DNA of 64,000 nucleotides from Vibrio gazogenes (GTDB lineage Bacteria > Pseudomonadota > Gammaproteobacteria > Enterobacterales > Vibrionaceae). A model generated the notes under the pieces. It made no database searches and had not been told where the DNA came from. It saw only the letters and a program-made list of their open reading frames with translations. The stretch covers positions 3,375,709-3,439,708 of the forward strand of contig NZ_CP092587.1 in assembly GCF_023920225.1 (NCBI RefSeq). The letters are read 5' to 3'. The position numbers and the translations under genes are program-made. Position 1 is the stretch's first letter; the number at the start of each line of letters is the position of its first letter. Shown piece by piece: positions 18,763-31,405 of this stretch.

Positions 18763-18874
18763 GTCATTAAATGTACAATAAACTGATGAAAAAGAAAACC
18801 CATTTTGTAGTTTTTTTTCACTCATATTAAATCAGACAACATAAGAAACTGATATTTTGTTACTTTTTTTATGT

Positions 18875-18904
18875 AAAAAAAAAGCTGACACTTGTGCGCC
18901 AGCT
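18875..18904 (-). terminator. Terminator of polA
   Basis: On the minus strand, AGCTGGCGCACAAGTGTCAGCT folds into a stem (AGCTG/CAGCT plus CAC/GTG) followed by nine T's. It lies 36 bp beyond the polA stop. Confidence 0.85.
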
Positions 18905-18939
18905 CATAAAAATTAGACTATATTGGCAAAAAAAGCCGA

Positions 18940-21711
18940 TTAATGGGCTTGTTCCCAACTATCACCCCGCCCAACATCTGCAACTAAAGGCACACGAAGC
19001 GTTGCTGCGGATTCCATGAGTTTTTGTATTTTACTTTCAATTTCGGTCAGAGATGACTCTTGGATTTCAAAAACCAGCTCATCGTGCACCTGCATCAACA
19101 ACCGGACTCTCCCCTGACCTTCTTGCTCGATCCACGCATCCACTAATAGCATCGCTTTTTTGATGATATCAGCGGCAGTTCCCTGCATCGGTGCATTGAT
19201 CGCAGCACGTTCCGCAGCTTTTCTTCGCATACCATTACCGGAGCGAATTTCCGGTAAATGTAAGCGACGGCCAAATAGGGTTTCTACATATCCCTGCTCG
19301 CTTGCTTGCGCACGCGTATCTTCCATGTACTGCATCACGCCGGGATAACGCTCGAAGTATCTCTCCATATACGATTGCGCTTCGCTCCGAGGAATACCAA
19401 GCTGTTTCGCCAAACCAAATGCACTCATGCCATAGATCAAACCAAAGTTAACGGCTTTGGCACGACGACGCTGTTCGCTGGAAACTTGCTCAAGCGAAGT
19501 CCCTAAAATTTCAGCAGCCGTGGCGGCATGAATATCTTTCCCTTGCTGGAAAGCATCTAACAAAGACTGATCACCTGACAGATGTGCCATAATTCTCAAC
19601 TCAATCTGAGAATAGTCGATCGCGACAATCTTCCAACCGGGTTCAGTGACAAATGCCTGACGAATCCGCCGTCCTTCTTCATTCCGTACCGGAATATTCT
19701 GTAAATTCGGATCGGTTGATGACAGCCGTCCGGTTGCGGTCACCGCTTGATGATAAGAGGTATGTACGCGTCCTGTGACCGGATTAATCATTTTGGGTAA
19801 CTTATCGGTGTAAGTCGATTTCAGTTTCGCCAGACCACGATGCTCCAGAATCACTTTCGGCAACGGATAATCGAGTGCCAGCTCCTGTAAAACCTCTTCA
19901 TTGGTTGATGGTGTCCCGGAAGGTGTTTTTTTCACGACCGGCAGCCCCATTTTTTCAAAGAAGATATGTTGTAGCTGCTTCGGAGAATTCAAGTTAAATG
20001 ACTCTCCGGCAATCTCAAATGCCTTGCTTTCCAATTCTTCTAGTCGCTGAGCAATTTCCTGAGACTGAACATTCAAACGCATATCATCGATATGAACACC
20101 GGTTCTCTCCATCCTTGACAGCACGGGAACCAATGGCACTTCAATCTCTTGATAGACACGCAACAGTGCTTCATTCTGCGCCAAATTATCCATCAAACGA
20201 TGGTGCAACCGGAGCGTGACATCCGCATCTTCAGCCGCGTAAACACCTGCTTGTTCCAGATCAATCTGGTTAAATGTCAGCTGATTTTTACCTTTGCCGG
20301 CAATTTGTTCGAACGAAATACAACTATGTTGCAGAAAACGAAGTGCCAGACTATCCATATCATGCCGTCCGCCCACACTGTCATATACGTAAGAAGCCAG
20401 CATGGTATCGTGCTGAATCCCACGTAATTCAATGTCATAACGGGCCAGAATACTCATGTCAAACTTCAGGTTCTGTCCGACTTTATGGCTGTGCTCATTT
20501 TCCAGAATCGGCTTAAGCTGGGCCAATACCCAATCGCGATCCAACTGCTCCGGTGCATCCATATAATCATGCGCAACCGGCACATAGGCCGCTTCACCTT
20601 CATTGATTGCAAATGACACTCCAACGAGATTGGCTGTCATATAGTCCAATCCATCCGTTTCGGTATCAAAAGCAAACAGAGATGAGTTTTTTAGCTTGTC
20701 TAGCCAAGCCATAAAATCAGATTCATTCAAAACGGTCTGATACTGGCTACGATCAATATTGACCGCCGATGTATCCATCGTTACCGAAGCCGCATCTGAT
20801 GCCTGATTTATTTCAGGGCTTCCCGCAGGGCTTTCAATCAGTTCATTCAGCCAAGATTTAAATGTCAGTTGCCCGTACTGCTGAATCAGTTCTTCTCGAT
20901 CAGCAGGACGCTTGACCAACGTATCCAGAGTGTCTTCCAGTTCAACATCCAGTTTAATCGTCGCGAGTTGGTAAGAAAGCCATGCATTGTCTTTATTCTC
21001 TTCCAACTTCTTCGCCATTGTCTTGGAGCCCCGGAATCCCAAATCAGCAATTTTATCGAGATTCTGATAGAGCGCTTCCAGACCGCCGATTCCCTGAAGC
21101 AATGCAGTCGCTGTCTTTTCACCGACACCCGGCACGCCCGGAATGTTATCAACTTTATCGCCCATCAACGCCAGATAGTCGATGATGAGTTCCGGAGGTA
21201 TCCCGAACTTCTCTATCACGCCTTCGCGATCCATCACGACATTCGTCATGGTGTTGATCAAGGTCACCTTATCGTTCACCAATTGCGCCATATCTTTATC
21301 ACCCGTGCTAATCAGCACCGGAACGTCGGCATTGGTTGCTTGCATCGCAATCGTCCCGATCACATCGTCGGCTTCCACACCTTCGATTGCGATTAACGGT
21401 AATCCCATAGAGCGGATAATTTTATGCAGCGGCTCAATCTGGCAACGTAATTCATCCGGCATTGGTGGGCGATTGGCTTTATATTCTGCGTACATCTCAT
21501 CACGGAACGTTTTGCCTTTCGCATCAAACACGACGGCAATCCGCTCCGAAGGATACTGACGCATCATGCTACGGATCATATTAATGACACCATAAACGGC
21601 ATTGGTAGGGATTTCACCATTACTCATGGTGCTTGGATAGGCATGGAATGCACGATAAAGATAAGAAGAACCGTCAATCAGAATGAGCGGGTTATCAGGA
21701 ATATGGGCCAT
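18940..21711 (-). CDS. polA: DNA polymerase I
   Basis: 923 residues, the length of E. coli Pol I. It has a 5'-3' exonuclease (1-290, [29 protein letters not shown]) and a 3'-5' exonuclease (about 325-520). [10 protein letters not shown] is intact, so proofreading is expected. The polymerase domain (about 520-923) has motif A DYSQIELR, motif [15 protein letters not shown] and motif C VHDELVFE. It fills gaps in repair and removes Okazaki RNA primers. It is flanked by spf downstream and ryhB/hemB upstream. Confidence 0.97.
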   Translation of the reverse strand: MAHIPDNPLILIDGSSYLYRAFHAYPSTMSNGEIPTNAVYGVINMIRSMMRQYPSERIAVVFDAKGKTFRDEMYAEYKANRPPMPDELRCQIEPLHKIIRSMGLPLIAIEGVEADDVIGTIAMQATNADVPVLISTGDKDMAQLVNDKVTLINTMTNVVMDREGVIEKFGIPPELIIDYLALMGDKVDNIPGVPGVGEKTATALLQGIGGLEALYQNLDKIADLGFRGSKTMAKKLEENKDNAWLSYQLATIKLDVELEDTLDTLVKRPADREELIQQYGQLTFKSWLNELIESPAGSPEINQASDAASVTMDTSAVNIDRSQYQTVLNESDFMAWLDKLKNSSLFAFDTETDGLDYMTANLVGVSFAINEGEAAYVPVAHDYMDAPEQLDRDWVLAQLKPILENEHSHKVGQNLKFDMSILARYDIELRGIQHDTMLASYVYDSVGGRHDMDSLALRFLQHSCISFEQIAGKGKNQLTFNQIDLEQAGVYAAEDADVTLRLHHRLMDNLAQNEALLRVYQEIEVPLVPVLSRMERTGVHIDDMRLNVQSQEIAQRLEELESKAFEIAGESFNLNSPKQLQHIFFEKMGLPVVKKTPSGTPSTNEEVLQELALDYPLPKVILEHRGLAKLKSTYTDKLPKMINPVTGRVHTSYHQAVTATGRLSSTDPNLQNIPVRNEEGRRIRQAFVTEPGWKIVAIDYSQIELRIMAHLSGDQSLLDAFQQGKDIHAATAAEILGTSLEQVSSEQRRRAKAVNFGLIYGMSAFGLAKQLGIPRSEAQSYMERYFERYPGVMQYMEDTRAQASEQGYVETLFGRRLHLPEIRSGNGMRRKAAERAAINAPMQGTAADIIKKAMLLVDAWIEQEGQGRVRLLMQVHDELVFEIQESSLTEIESKIQKLMESAATLRVPLVADVGRGDSWEQAH

Positions 21712-22027
21712 AGTTTTTTGGTATCCGGATGTGGAGGTCTCAACATTATCTGCTTAGAATGCCATGAGTTCCCTGAGGATTCCACGTTCTACCGAGTTTT
21801 TACCGAAATCCAAAACGACTGGAATCCACAGAAAAGATTGGATATTGTGGATAAGTCTGTTCATAGTTTTATTTCCACTCATATACAATCAGTAAAAACA
21901 ACCAAAAACACATATATAAATATTTGATTTTAAATTATTAAATAAAAGATCTGTGTAAAAAAACATGATCTTTTTGGGATCAATCATTGTGGAAAAGTAT
22001 ATCGTTCTGTTAACAAAAACAATCTGA
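21712..22027. other. polA upstream region
   Basis: About 315 bp between the polA start and the 3' end of the RyhB gene. It should hold the polA promoter. The left part is of average composition and the right part (21880-22020) is AT-rich. The forward frame across 21643-21927 has no ribosome site and overlaps polA, so I do not call it. No other structure was seen. Confidence 0.4.
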
Positions 22028-22252
22028 CTAAAAAAGAAAAAGCGACACCCAAAGGATGTCGCCTAGCATAATCAAGAAAGTGATACGTGTGACCAAATCG
22101 CTTTCTTATAAAGCTATAAATACACTGGAAGCAATGTGAGCAATGTCGTGTCAAAAAGAAGAGTGCAAGCCTGTAAACACCATCGCATCGAGTAGCCAAA
22201 ATAATCGAGCTACATCTAAGCGCTGTGGTGAACTCCCTCATTCCCTAAGACG
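22028..22252 (-). ncRNA. ryhB: RyhB iron-responsive small RNA
   Basis: The RyhB core is present: a 27-nt stretch (22150 down to 22124, beginning CACGACATTGCTCACATTGC) is identical to the E. coli seed region. The 3' end is a terminator, GCGACATCC/GGGTGTCGC (22042-22062), followed by T-rich sequence to about 22028. The promoter is visible: -35 TTGATC (22282-22287), 17-bp spacer, -10 TATTAT (22259-22264). The predicted length of about 225 nt fits the long Vibrio RyhB. RyhB represses iron-using proteins when iron is scarce. As I recall, V. cholerae ryhB sits in the same hemB-polA neighbourhood. Confidence 0.94.
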
Positions 22253-22253
22253 G

Positions 22254-22275
22254 TAATAATAATAATTATTCTCAT
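22254..22275. promoter_or_regulatory. Fur box over the ryhB promoter
   Basis: The tract TAATAATAATAATTATTCTCA fits the Fur 7-1-7 pattern TGATAAT-N-ATTATCA at 11 of 14 positions. It overlaps the ryhB -10 element (22259-22264), as expected for iron-Fur repression. Confidence 0.7.
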
Positions 22276-22355
22276 TTAAAAGATCAAGCATTAAATGAGA
22301 AAAAGTCTCATTTGCCTTTAATGCCAGACGTAACTTATTCAGAAATAAAATAATA

Positions 22356-22377
22356 AAGGCTGACAATTGTCAGCCTT
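22356..22377 (-). terminator. Terminator of hemB
   Basis: Perfect 22-bp palindrome AAGGCTGACA/TGTCAGCCTT centred on AATT, followed on the minus strand by T-rich sequence (TATTATTTTATTTC). It lies 39 bp after the hemB stop. Confidence 0.8.
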
Positions 22378-22416
22378 GGATAAATTCTTCACTCGATGAG
22401 ATTACTGATATTAATA

Positions 22417-23798
<1,382 letters not shown>

Positions 23799-24563
23799 AT
23801 GATTGATACGCACGCCCATGTTTATGCCCGTGAATTTGACCATGATCGAGAAGATGTGATTCAACGAGCTCTGGCACAAGGTGTCGATATGATCTGTATG
23901 CCGAATATCGATCTCGACTCTATCGGTCCAATGCTGGCAACCGAGGCCGCCTATCCTGAAATATGTCGTTCAATGATGGGATTACATCCTTGCTACGTCG
24001 ATCAAAATGTTCATCAGACGCTGGATATCATTCATGCATGGTTTGATCAACATCAGTTCATTGCCGTCGGTGAAATTGGCATCGACCTATACTGGGATAC
24101 CACCTATCAAGCACAACAAGAGGAAGCTTTTCTCACCCAACTGAACTGGGCAAAAGAGGAGCAGCTCCCGGTCGTGATTCACACCCGCAACTCAATGCAA
24201 GAAACGATTCAACTACTCAGCCAGGCCCAAGACGGTTCTCTGCAAGGGGTTTTTCACTGTTTTGGTGGCAGTGTTGAAGAAGCCAAAGCGATTCAGGATT
24301 TAGGCTTTCATCTTGGCTTAGGCGGCGTGACGACGTTTAAAAATGGTGGGATGGATCAAGTCGTTCCGCATCTGGATATCCGGCAAATCATCTTGGAAAC
24401 AGACTGCCCTTATCTGGCCCCGGTACCTCACCGCGGGAAACGCAATGAACCGGCCTACACTCACCTTGTCGCCCAACGAATTGCCGCACTGAAAGAGATG
24501 TCGCTTGACGATGTGGACAGACTAACCACGGATAATGCGAAGCAATTATTTGGCCTGTCCTGA
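23799..24563 (+). CDS. tatD: TatD-family metal-dependent hydrolase/DNase
   Basis: 254 residues, TIM-barrel amidohydrolase fold. Metal ligands are in IDTHAHVY (His5, His7), VGEIGIDLYWD, VIHTRNS, GVFHCFGG and the C-terminal ETDCPYLAP. TatD proteins are Mg-dependent 3'-5' exonucleases linked to DNA repair; they are not part of the Tat machinery despite the name. Here the gene faces tatC convergently instead of following it. A hairpin (24598-24604/24616-24622, CAAGGGG/CCCCTTG) lies in the gap but has no T-run. Confidence 0.88.
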   Translation: MIDTHAHVYAREFDHDREDVIQRALAQGVDMICMPNIDLDSIGPMLATEAAYPEICRSMMGLHPCYVDQNVHQTLDIIHAWFDQHQFIAVGEIGIDLYWDTTYQAQQEEAFLTQLNWAKEEQLPVVIHTRNSMQETIQLLSQAQDGSLQGVFHCFGGSVEEAKAIQDLGFHLGLGGVTTFKNGGMDQVVPHLDIRQIILETDCPYLAPVPHRGKRNEPAYTHLVAQRIAALKEMSLDDVDRLTTDNAKQLFGLS

Positions 24564-24655
24564 GATAACACAACAGCATAGCCGGAGTATCGTTGCGCAA
24601 GGGGAAATTATCCATCCCCTTGTCGGTACTGGTACGCGACCAACACAGGTCTTCG

Positions 24656-25405
24656 CTACGAATCCTGTTCCTCTTTTTCCGGTACTTTTTTGCTATAGAA
24701 ACGGGCACAAAAAACACCAATTTCAAACAACAGACAGATAGGAACAGCCAGCAGCGTCTGAGAGATAATATCCGGTGGGGTCAGCAACATCCCGACCACA
24801 AATGCGCCGACAATAATGTAAGGTCGTTTTTGCTGAAGTGCTTTTGGTGTTGTTGCACCCGTCCAACAAAGCAGCATGATGGCAACCGGCACTTCAAACG
24901 CAATTCCGAATGCTAAAAATAGCGCCAGGACAAAATCAAGATAGCTGGTAATGTCAGTCGCAAAAGCAACCCCTCCGAGAGAAATCGCTGTGAAGAAACC
25001 GAACACTAAAGGAAAAACCACAAAATAAGCGAATGCAACCCCACAATAAAATAAGACCGAACTCGACAATATCAGGGGCATCACCAGCTTGCGTTCATGC
25101 TGATACAGACCCGGTGCAACAAAGGCCCAGATTTGATAGAGCAGATATGGAACCGTGATGAACAGCGCAACAATCAGTGTCAGCTTAAGCGGGGTAAAGA
25201 ATGGTGAAGCGACGTCGGTGGCAATCATGGTTGCGCCTGCGGGTAACCGCTCAACCAGCGGCCGGGCAACAAACTCGTAAATATGATTGGCAAAATAGAC
25301 CAAACCAAGAAATACAACGATAACGGCCACAATGCAACGCAGCAATCGATCACGTAATTCCAGTAAGTGACGAATTAAAGGTTGAGTTTGCTCAACAGAC
25401 GACAT
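24656..25405 (-). CDS. tatC: Twin-arginine translocase subunit TatC
   Basis: 249 residues with six membrane segments. N-terminal signature [15 protein letters not shown], then [17 protein letters not shown] and the late motif [17 protein letters not shown]. TatC binds the twin-arginine signal peptides of folded proteins for export. The tail is acidic (PEKEEQDS). It is the last gene of ubiE-ubiJ-ubiB-tatA-tatB-tatC, about 100 bp after tatB. Confidence 0.96.
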   Translation of the reverse strand: MSSVEQTQPLIRHLLELRDRLLRCIVAVIVVFLGLVYFANHIYEFVARPLVERLPAGATMIATDVASPFFTPLKLTLIVALFITVPYLLYQIWAFVAPGLYQHERKLVMPLILSSSVLFYCGVAFAYFVVFPLVFGFFTAISLGGVAFATDITSYLDFVLALFLAFGIAFEVPVAIMLLCWTGATTPKALQQKRPYIIVGAFVVGMLLTPPDIISQTLLAVPICLLFEIGVFCARFYSKKVPEKEEQDS

Positions 25406-25504
25406 ATTGACTCCATATCACGTCAGGAACAGATGACGTCAGAAAAAACAAGCCGAAACAACACGCGCAATGCTGAATACATCGCAACAGTTATCTCACA
25501 ACCG

Positions 25505-25828
25505 TTATTTAGACGATTTCTCTGCGCTTTCATCATGCGTTGAAGGTTGCTCAACGTCACGAATGGGAGTATCCACGGATTCATGTGATTGGTGTAATTC
25601 AGGAAATGGATCGTTCGCTTTCATTTGCTCAGCTTGCTGATGATTGTCTTTGAGTTCCTGTATCTGCAACTCTTGAGACAGTTCATGCTGGACATGATTG
25701 GCGATCTTCTTCACGGACGCAATAAATCGGGCGAGGCTTCGAATCGCCTGAGGCAAGCGCTCCGGCCCCAGAACAACCAGCGCAATCACCGAAATTAATA
25801 CCAGCTCCCAAAAACCGATATCAAACAC
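25505..25828 (-). CDS. tatB: Sec-independent translocase subunit TatB
   Basis: 107 residues. A single N-terminal membrane helix carries MFDIGFWELVLISVIALVV. The hinge LGPERLP and an amphipathic helix follow, then a polar acidic tail. The Glu in FWEL and the GPERLP hinge mark TatB rather than TatA. It forms the substrate-receptor complex with TatC. It lies 6 bp downstream of tatA. Confidence 0.95.
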   Translation of the reverse strand: MFDIGFWELVLISVIALVVLGPERLPQAIRSLARFIASVKKIANHVQHELSQELQIQELKDNHQQAEQMKANDPFPELHQSHESVDTPIRDVEQPSTHDESAEKSSK

Positions 25829-25834
25829 CGGGAT

Positions 25835-26059
25835 CTACTCTTTGTCTTGATGGTTGTTCTGTGCAGAAGAAGCGGATTTCTGTGGTGTTTCATCCGGCTT
25901 TTCTCGCTTCGCTTCAGCAGGATCTTCATCCATCGCTTTTCTAAAGCCTTTCACGGCACTGCCCAGGTCGCTGCCCATGCTCCGCAATTTTTTAGTGCCA
26001 AACAGTAACACCACAATAGCCGCAATAATCAGTAATTCCGTAACCCCAATGCCACCCAT
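25835..26059 (-). CDS. tatA: Sec-independent translocase subunit TatA
   Basis: 74 residues. The short membrane helix [17 protein letters not shown] is followed by the hinge [12 protein letters not shown], the amphipathic helix [13 protein letters not shown] and a charged tail. TatA oligomerises to form the transient export pathway. The order tatA-tatB-tatC directly after ubiB is the usual one. Confidence 0.95.
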   Translation of the reverse strand: MGGIGVTELLIIAAIVVLLFGTKKLRSMGSDLGSAVKGFRKAMDEDPAEAKREKPDETPQKSASSAQNNHQDKE

Positions 26060-26103
26060 ATCACAATCCTTTTATGCTTCGTCAAACCGCTCAGCAGATA
26101 TGC

Positions 26104-27741
26104 TTACCGTCGGTAGAACATCCAACTGATTAACCAAGACATCCCACCGATCACAGCGGTACTGATTGACAGATGCGGCTCTTGCCCATTCGCCAAAAAG
26201 ACGGCTGAACAAATCAGTGCAGTAGCCCCAATCCCTAAGAAAAATTTTCCTCGGGCCTGATCCCGTTTCACCTGACGGTAATCCTGATACATCGCATTGA
26301 CCCGCTGATTCATCACGCGCCCTTGCTTAAGACTTTCGTAGACCAGTTCTGGTAATTCCGGTAGTTTTTCTACCCAGAATGGCGCCTTCTCACGGATAGA
26401 ACGCAATACAGCACCCGGCCCAACCTGATCAAGCATCCAACGTTCCAAAAACGGTTTGGCCGTTTTCCATAGGTCGAGTTGAGGATATAACTGTCGTCCT
26501 AAACCTTCCACATAAAGTAACGTTTTTTGCAGTAAGACCAGTTGCGGCTGCACTTCCATATTGAAGCGACGGGCCGTATTAAATAAATTCAACAACACGT
26601 GACCAAATGAAATCTCACACAGTGGCTTAGCAAAAATAGGTTCGCACACGACCCGAATCGCACTCTCGAATGCATCAAGATTCGTATCATATGGTACCCA
26701 GCCGGACTCGACATGGAGTTCTGCAACGCGCCGATAATCACGATTAAAAAATGCCAGAAAATTTTCCGCCAGATAGCGTTTATCTTCTTTATTCAGCGTT
26801 CCGACAATCCCACAATCCAACCCAATCCACTGCGGGTTCTCCGGATGAGCAGGCTGAACAAACACATTGCCCGGATGCATGTCGGCATGGAAGAAACTGT
26901 CTCGGAAGACTTGCGTAAAGAAAACACTGACGCCACGTTCCGCCAACAACTGCATATCGGTGCCGTTTGCCTGTAGCGCATCAATATCCGAGACTTGAAT
27001 CCCGTAGATACGTTCCGATACCATTACGGTTTCATTACTGTATTCCGAGATCACCTCAGGAATGTAGAGCTCTTCACTGCCCTCAAAATTACGTCGCAAC
27101 TGAATCGCATTCGCGGCTTCTCGTCGTAAGTCTAGTTCATCCCGCAACGTTTTCTCATATTCCCGAACTACTTCAACCGGCTTTAACCGACGTGTTTCAG
27201 GCAGCGCTTTGGCAACAAGACGAGCCATCCGATACATCAATTTAATATCCGCGGCAATCACCGGCCGGATATCAGGACGAATCACTTTGAGCACCACCTC
27301 ACGGCCGTTGGATTTCAATGTTGCAGTATGTACCTGAGCAATCGATGCTGAGGCCAGCGGTTCAACCGAAAAATCATCAAACCAGGTCTCAACCGCACCG
27401 CCCAACGCTTTTTCAATCTGTTGCTTCGCTAAGTGACCGTCAAATGGTGAGACTTTATCCTGTAGCAGCGCCAGTTGATCAGCGATATGCGGGGGGAATA
27501 GATCCCGGCGGGTGGACATCATCTGACCAAACTTAATCCAGACCGGACCAAGATCCTGAAGTGCCAGACGCAGACGCTCACCTAATGGTTTCTCAGGATA
27601 ACGATTCTGCAGCCAGAAGAGTGCTTTTCTCGCGAGTAATGGCGCTCGGAGCAAGTGATGATCAGGGAGAAATTCATCAAGACCATATTCCAGCTGTACC
27701 TTGATGATACGGTACAAGCGCTTGATTTCTGTTGGGGTCAT
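26104..27741 (-). CDS. ubiB: Ubiquinone biosynthesis atypical kinase/ATPase UbiB
   Basis: 545 residues. ABC1/ADCK family with an atypical kinase fold: the KxGQ-type motif [29 protein letters not shown], catalytic [10 protein letters not shown] and the metal motif LDCGIVG. Two C-terminal membrane segments (about 498-540) anchor it. It is needed for coenzyme Q production, probably as an ATPase that handles the membrane lipid intermediates. Its ATG overlaps the ubiJ stop by 4 bp. Confidence 0.95.
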   Translation of the reverse strand: MTPTEIKRLYRIIKVQLEYGLDEFLPDHHLLRAPLLARKALFWLQNRYPEKPLGERLRLALQDLGPVWIKFGQMMSTRRDLFPPHIADQLALLQDKVSPFDGHLAKQQIEKALGGAVETWFDDFSVEPLASASIAQVHTATLKSNGREVVLKVIRPDIRPVIAADIKLMYRMARLVAKALPETRRLKPVEVVREYEKTLRDELDLRREAANAIQLRRNFEGSEELYIPEVISEYSNETVMVSERIYGIQVSDIDALQANGTDMQLLAERGVSVFFTQVFRDSFFHADMHPGNVFVQPAHPENPQWIGLDCGIVGTLNKEDKRYLAENFLAFFNRDYRRVAELHVESGWVPYDTNLDAFESAIRVVCEPIFAKPLCEISFGHVLLNLFNTARRFNMEVQPQLVLLQKTLLYVEGLGRQLYPQLDLWKTAKPFLERWMLDQVGPGAVLRSIREKAPFWVEKLPELPELVYESLKQGRVMNQRVNAMYQDYRQVKRDQARGKFFLGIGATALICSAVFLANGQEPHLSISTAVIGGMSWLISWMFYRR

Positions 27742-28343
27742 AGTTTCTCCGCCAGAGACTGAATCCGGCTTTCAAGTCGGGATAGCTGACTGTGTACTTC
27801 ATCCACTTGATCACAAAAATCAGCCACTGCGAGGGGTCCCGGAACGATTTGCCACTCTTCCGTTAAAACCTGAGCAATATGGGATTGGTGACGCTGATGT
27901 TGTGTTTGCAGAAAATGACTAAAATCTTTGGCGGCTTGCGTCACTGTATGGGCGACGACATCGCCACTCAGACGTGATAACCACTCTTCCCAATCCGGTT
28001 TACAGTCCGTCATCAGTTGAGAAAACTTCTGAGCCAGTTGGATATCACCTTCCAGTATCAACTTATCCTGTTTGATCAATTGCGTGATATTGGCCTGCTC
28101 CCGTAACTGCGGCAGCGTCGATAATGTCAGAGACAGATAACAATCCGGTGTCCCTTCATACCGTGCTAACACATCAATTTGTTGGCTGAAAACAAACGTC
28201 AGCGTTTGATTCAGCTCTTTCAGATGAACCTGAATCACATGACCTTTCAGGCGGGCAAGCTGACGAATCAGTACCGGATCATCCTGAATCAGTCGGTTCA
28301 GGATGGTTTCAATCGTTGCGGTCAGTAAAGGTGCGAATGGCAT
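27738..28343 (-). CDS. ubiJ: Ubiquinone biosynthesis accessory factor UbiJ
   Basis: 201 residues from the ATG at 28343, the exact length of E. coli UbiJ; the frame extends 15 codons upstream without support. An N-terminal SCP2 lipid-binding domain (about 15-115) is followed by a helical C-terminus ending in [15 protein letters not shown], probably a coiled coil. UbiJ binds ubiquinone intermediates in the soluble Ubi complex. It lies between ubiE (13-bp gap) and ubiB (4-bp overlap). Confidence 0.93.
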   Translation of the reverse strand: MPFAPLLTATIETILNRLIQDDPVLIRQLARLKGHVIQVHLKELNQTLTFVFSQQIDVLARYEGTPDCYLSLTLSTLPQLREQANITQLIKQDKLILEGDIQLAQKFSQLMTDCKPDWEEWLSRLSGDVVAHTVTQAAKDFSHFLQTQHQRHQSHIAQVLTEEWQIVPGPLAVADFCDQVDEVHSQLSRLESRIQSLAEKL

Positions 28344-28356
28344 AGACACCGCCTTG

Positions 28357-29124
28357 TCAGAATTTATAACCACGGTGAAGCGCCACAATACCCGCGGTCA
28401 GATTGTAATAACTTACTTGCTCAAAACCAGCATCGACCATCATCTCTTTTAACGTTTCCTGATTCGGATGCATCCGGATCGACTCGGCAAGATAACGATA
28501 ACTGTCAGCGTCGTTGGCAATGAGCTGCCCCATCTTCGGCAGAAGATGGAATGAATATGTATCATAAATTTTGGATAACGGTTCAAACACTGGTTTCGAA
28601 AATTCCAGCACCAACAGACGTCCGCCGGGCTTCAAAACCCGAAACATCGAGCGTAACGCTTGCTCTTTGTCGGTGACATTGCGCAGGCAAAAGCTGATTG
28701 TAATACAGTCAAAATAATTATCGGGGAATGGCAGCTCTTCCGCATTCGCCTGAACATAATGTACATTGCCGATAATGCCATTATCACGCAGCTTATCCCG
28801 ACCGACACATAGCATTGAATTGTTGATATCCGCCAGCACGACATGTCCAGTGTCACCGACCATCCGGGAAAACTTGGCCGTCAGGTCTCCTGTACCACCG
28901 CCCAGATCCAGAATTCTCTGTCCGGCACGGACACCGCTGCAATCAATCGTAAATCGTTTCCACAATCGGTGAATACCACCGGACATCAAGTCATTCATGA
29001 TGTCGTACTTCGCTGCGACAGAATGAAAAACTTCTGCCACTTTATGCGCTTTCTCCGCTTTGGCGACGGTTTCAAAACCAAAATGGGTTGTTTCTTGATT
29101 TTCTGCCATTTTTTCAGATTGCAC
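28357..29124 (-). CDS. ubiE: Ubiquinone/menaquinone C-methyltransferase UbiE
   Basis: Class I methyltransferase of about 255 residues. Motif I is [15 protein letters not shown]; later motifs are [24 protein letters not shown] and the C-terminal [16 protein letters not shown]. It methylates demethylmenaquinone and the matching ubiquinone precursor. I chose the GTG at 29124 (AGG 7 nt upstream). A GTG at 29160 and an ATG at 29109 are alternatives without better sites. It is the first gene of the ubi-tat operon. Confidence 0.93.
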   Translation of the reverse strand: MQSEKMAENQETTHFGFETVAKAEKAHKVAEVFHSVAAKYDIMNDLMSGGIHRLWKRFTIDCSGVRAGQRILDLGGGTGDLTAKFSRMVGDTGHVVLADINNSMLCVGRDKLRDNGIIGNVHYVQANAEELPFPDNYFDCITISFCLRNVTDKEQALRSMFRVLKPGGRLLVLEFSKPVFEPLSKIYDTYSFHLLPKMGQLIANDADSYRYLAESIRMHPNQETLKEMMVDAGFEQVSYYNLTAGIVALHRGYKF

Positions 29125-29265
29125 GCCTTTACCTACCTTGCATGATCGAATAGAAGCCACACGTCACATTACCACATCATCCATAATGCTTAATAAACAG
29201 ATTGTTGATAAACCAATGTGACTGACTGATTGCGCTAGTTTACTGTATCCCCTGTCGGATGTCTT

Positions 29266-30834
29266 TCAGCAATCGGCAGATTTTGTGCCGATGTATGCGC
29301 TGTCATTTTGTCTATTCTCTTCCGATAAAACCGCCTCAGACGAACCGGCATCAGCCCCCTCCCTCTGCGACGCCTCAACCCACCGAGAAGCAATCGAACG
29401 TTTCACTTCAACGCCCAGTTGCTTAAAACTTTCCGCCTGTCGAATTGCGTTACCACGCCCACTCGACAGCTTATTCATGGCATTCTGATAACTCAGCCCG
29501 GCCTTATCTATGGCATGACCCAACGCGTCCATATCGTCAACAAATAAGCGTAATTTGTCGTAGAGTTTTCCGGCTTTCTCCGCAATGTGTTGGGCATTTT
29601 GATTCTGATATTCATTGCGCCATAAATTATCGACGGTTCGTAAAGCCACCAGTAATGTGGTTGGACTGACAATAATGATGTTTTGTTCCATCGCATCTTT
29701 GACTAAAGCGGGATCCGCCTGTATTGCCAATTGGAATGCCGGTTCGACCGGAATAAACATCAAGACATAATCGAGTGTCCGGATACCTTGCAACTGCTGA
29801 TAGTCTTTCTTACTCAGTCCTTTGATATGAGCGCGAATCGCAAGTAAATGTTCACCAAGAGCTTTATCACGCTCAACGTCACTCTCGGCATGGAAATAAC
29901 GTTCATAGGCGACCAGTGCCATTTTTGAATCGATCACCACTTGCTTCTCATTCGGCAGATTGACGATCACATCCGGTTGATAGCGCTTACCCGCTTCATT
30001 TTGCAAACTGACCTGTGTCTGATACTCATGCCCTTCGCGTAACCCTGACTCCGCCAGAACCCGGGCCAACACCACTTCTCCCCAGTTGCCCTGTTGTTTA
30101 TTATCGCCTTTGAGTGCCTGCGTCAGGTTCAACGCTTCTTTCGCCATCTGTTCATTGAGACGTTGTAGATTTTTCAACTCATGGACCAGTGTATGACGCT
30201 CCTTGGCTTCTTGGCTGAAACTGTCATTGACCTGTTTTTTGAATCCTTCCAATTGTAACTTCAACGGATTCAGCAATCCTTCCAGACTCTGTTTGTTCTG
30301 CTGATCAACCTTCGCTGTTTTGACATCAAACAGGTGATTCGCCAACTGTTCAAATTGCTGCTTCAAGCGCTCTTCAGCACGTTCCAGCAGCTGTAACTTT
30401 TCTTGACTGGCAACCATCTGGGCTTGATGGCGCGCTTCCTGCTCACGCAGTTGCCCTTGCAATTGCGCGTGCTGTTCCCGTAACTGCACCAGCTCGACAT
30501 TCAACTGCGTTCGTTCTTGCTGCAAGGTCGCCATTTGCCCCAGTTTTTCAGTCGCTGCCATATACTGCCCATGCAACTGTTTCAGCTCAGCCATTGCCAG
30601 ATCATGGGCATCTTCTGATTCATGCAGATCAGCCTGTGTTTGTCGCAATTGCGTGGTGACCTGATCCAACACTTGTTCGTGGAGTTGCTGTTGACTCGCC
30701 AGTTGTTGCTGCAACTGACTCAATTGCAGTTGCATTCTTTGCTTCATCCACCAGCCCGTGATGCCGGCAGAGCCAACAATACAGGCGGCAGACATCAACA
30801 GTAGGGATTGGTATTCAATAATCCATTGCATCAT
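29266..30834 (-). CDS. rmuC: DNA recombination protein RmuC
   Basis: About 522 residues. An N-terminal membrane segment (about 5-28) is followed by a long Gln/Glu-rich coiled coil (30-200). The C-terminal RmuC domain has GNWGEVVLARVLAESGL, YQPDVIVNLPNEKQVVIDSKM and DYVLMFIPVEPAF. The D-x(n)-D-S-K pattern suits a PD-(D/E)XK nuclease fold. RmuC limits inversions between short repeats in E. coli and has been tied to phage defence. The ATG at 30834 is chosen over an upstream TTG. Confidence 0.93.
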   Translation of the reverse strand: MMQWIIEYQSLLLMSAACIVGSAGITGWWMKQRMQLQLSQLQQQLASQQQLHEQVLDQVTTQLRQTQADLHESEDAHDLAMAELKQLHGQYMAATEKLGQMATLQQERTQLNVELVQLREQHAQLQGQLREQEARHQAQMVASQEKLQLLERAEERLKQQFEQLANHLFDVKTAKVDQQNKQSLEGLLNPLKLQLEGFKKQVNDSFSQEAKERHTLVHELKNLQRLNEQMAKEALNLTQALKGDNKQQGNWGEVVLARVLAESGLREGHEYQTQVSLQNEAGKRYQPDVIVNLPNEKQVVIDSKMALVAYERYFHAESDVERDKALGEHLLAIRAHIKGLSKKDYQQLQGIRTLDYVLMFIPVEPAFQLAIQADPALVKDAMEQNIIIVSPTTLLVALRTVDNLWRNEYQNQNAQHIAEKAGKLYDKLRLFVDDMDALGHAIDKAGLSYQNAMNKLSSGRGNAIRQAESFKQLGVEVKRSIASRWVEASQREGADAGSSEAVLSEENRQNDSAYIGTKSADC

Positions 30835-30927
30835 GGGGATCAATTCTGTTTTTCAGCATATAGAACTAAAAATGGTATTGCCGGACTGGATCAATGTCCA
30901 GTAGATTTGCGGTACAAACCGGTCAAC

Positions 30928-31161
30928 CTAACCCCGGATGTCTGGCGGTGTGAGCTGAGCATATGCGGTTGTGACCGATTCCAGCGATTCATCGGGAACA
31001 TGCACTACCTGCTGACATTGCTTGCACGTCGTGACGGCAATGCCCATCACCATGCCGGTTTGCCCCAACAGGTGCACGTTTCTCAACTGAGAGCGCAGTT
31101 CCACCGGACCACATAACGGACAGATCCCCCAAATCTTTCCACCGGATTGCTTCTCCGTCAT
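30928..31161 (-). CDS. Small zinc-ribbon-like protein
   Basis: 77 residues from the ATG at 31161 (AAGGA 7 nt upstream). Two Cys pairs, CPLCGP near the start and CKQCQQ about 32 residues later, suggest a zinc ribbon. Between them is a short hydrophobic stretch (GMVMGIAVTT). I do not recognise the family and assign no function. It stands alone between rmuC and a divergent transporter gene. Confidence 0.6.
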   Translation of the reverse strand: MTEKQSGGKIWGICPLCGPVELRSQLRNVHLLGQTGMVMGIAVTTCKQCQQVVHVPDESLESVTTAYAQLTPPDIRG

Positions 31162-31405
31162 CCTCTTTTCCTTATCAACTATGCTGATCAACGAGAGCGA
31201 AAGTACGAATCTTCGCCCGAAAACCTTACCTTGAGATCGCAGTCAATTCGAATCACGTCACTTAGTCATGCGAGCAACATCTCACCAACTCATCATGTTG
31301 TAACACTTGGATTTATTGTTTATATGACACAAATAACATGGTTAACGGGAGCTTATGTTATGCTCAGGCCACGAGTGGCGGATAGAAATACATGGCTTAT
31401 CCAAA

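Noticed and set aside
18511..18825. 104-codon minus-strand reading frame
   Set aside because: It overlaps Spot 42 and only its first codons after 18744 match SpfP. It lacks a stop where the RNA needs one and runs through the terminator, so it is not called as a gene.
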